A stretch of 64,000 nt of DNA, taken from NCBI GenBank assembly GCA_037349315.1, contig JBAIAC010000068.1, positions 17,017,001 through 17,081,000 on the forward strand. Reading direction: 5' to 3'. The position numbers and the translations under genes were made by a program. The notes under the pieces were generated by a model. It had not been told where the DNA came from. It did not search any database and saw nothing but the letters and a program-made list of their open reading frames with translations. This DNA is from Chelydra serpentina. Taxonomy: Eukaryota; Chordata; Testudines; Chelydridae. Positions 63,486 to 64,000 of the stretch are shown here, piece by piece (the stretch's first letter is position 1; each line of letters starts with the position of its first letter).

Positions 63486-63714
63486 TAGGGTTGCCCACAC
63501 AGTCCCTTATTACAAGGGATGTCCGTTATTTCTTCATCTCTGTACAACAAGATCAGGAGTTGCTGAGTGAGTAGCAAGAAATACCCCTGATGAATGTAGG
63601 TGAGTACTGCTTATTATTAATTATTATAAATGATAATAGTATCGGGTGGATGGGTGGGGCAGGGGTACTAAAAAAACAGTCCCTTATTTTTAAAATAAAA
63701 TGTTGGCAGCCCTA
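63486..63714. mobile_element. MITE with TAGGGTTGCC termini, 229 bp
   Basis: TAGGGTTGCCCACACAGTCC and ATGTTGGCAGCCCTA are inverted ends. ACAGTCCCTTATT recurs near both ends (63498 and 63677). The flanks (ATGAGGGG, ATTAAGGA) agree only partly. Terminus type matches the GGCAACCCTA group. Confidence 0.75.
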
Positions 63715-63754
63715 ATTAAGGAGCACCAAGGAGATTAAGAGAAAAAGAATGCAG

Positions 63755-63860
63755 GCTGCGGGTCTGACTCTGAATTCACAGCCAGTTTACACCAGTGCAG
63801 CACCACTGATTTCGCTGGAGTTGTTCTAGATTTACACCAGTGTCAGCGAGATAAGTATCA
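63755..63860. repeat. Palindrome-family repeat piece
   Basis: GCCAGTTTACACCAGTGCAG and GATTTACACCAGTGTCAGC flank CACCACTGATTTCGCTGGAG, a variant of the GTGTAAA...CTCCA foldback family. The outer arms are eroded. Confidence 0.5.
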
Positions 63861-64000
63861 GGCGCTGAGCTTTTTTATGGGACAAGAAGCACATGGATAC
63901 ATTGTATGGAAAGAGTCAGCTGAAAATCTGGCTACGGGCAGGCGTAGAGCAATGGATTCCCAGTCCAAGCAAGGCCTGAGGCACTTGTGGGTTGGTTCTG

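Noticed and set aside
1..64000. Bacterial or phage features: operons, CRISPR arrays, attachment sites
   Set aside because: All recognisable families are vertebrate transposons, there are no spaced direct-repeat arrays of CRISPR type, and coding density is very low.

Overview
This window reads as vertebrate nuclear DNA, most likely from a turtle. The evidence is CR1 LINEs ending in ATTCTATG repeats, a tRNA-derived SINE whose tail equals the CR1 3' end, MIR-like SINEs, Penelope-like elements, and many PIF/Harbinger and hAT miniature elements (MITEs). A crocodilian is the main alternative. I found no convincing host exon, RNA gene, CRISPR array or operon. The only long reading frames of recognisable family belong to transposons, and all of them are broken or truncated.

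Layout: 1-3740 is a decayed Harbinger element (transposase on +, Myb-like partner on -) interrupted by a SINE and a hAT MITE. 3.7-9.0 kb is mostly low-signal DNA with one A/T-rich MITE. 9.0-9.85 kb holds a degenerate ~94-bp tandem array, a Penelope end arranged as a 98+98 bp inverted repeat, and a 123-bp MITE. 10-20 kb is largely unique-looking DNA with MIR-like SINEs. 20.9-22.3 kb is a minus-strand CR1 split by a 296-bp Harbinger MITE. 25-30 kb contains a Tigger-like element, a run of Harbinger MITEs, two hAT-type MITEs and a Penelope fragment. 34.3-38.4 kb contains a GC-rich composite of two MITE families, a minus-strand CR1 with a 76-bp CR1/SINE tail inside it, and Penelope ends. 42.5-45.0 kb contains a foldback hAT MITE, a Penelope GIY-YIG endonuclease remnant and a SINE inside a MIR. 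47.2-50.7 kb is a hAT transposase copy split by a 2.1-kb CR1 that is nearly intact from its reverse-transcriptase region onward. 51.5-57.6 kb is dense in DNA-transposon MITEs. 57.6-64 kb holds CR1 tails, MIR, Harbinger and hAT MITEs and short foldbacks.

The elements form partner systems. The CR1 reverse transcriptase would recognise the tail shared by the SINE. The Harbinger transposase plus Myb-like protein, and the hAT transposase, are the type of source that could have moved the 3-bp-TSD and 8-bp-TSD MITEs respectively. The Penelope ends carry hammerhead-ribozyme-like cores with a very short stem III. The clean target-site duplications give exact boundaries for many copies and a readable nesting order. 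The observations most worth following are the hammerhead-like cores and their C-U-to-C-C variant class, the Penelope inverted pair, and a 68-bp foldback inserted in a CR1 with a near-perfect 8-bp duplication.
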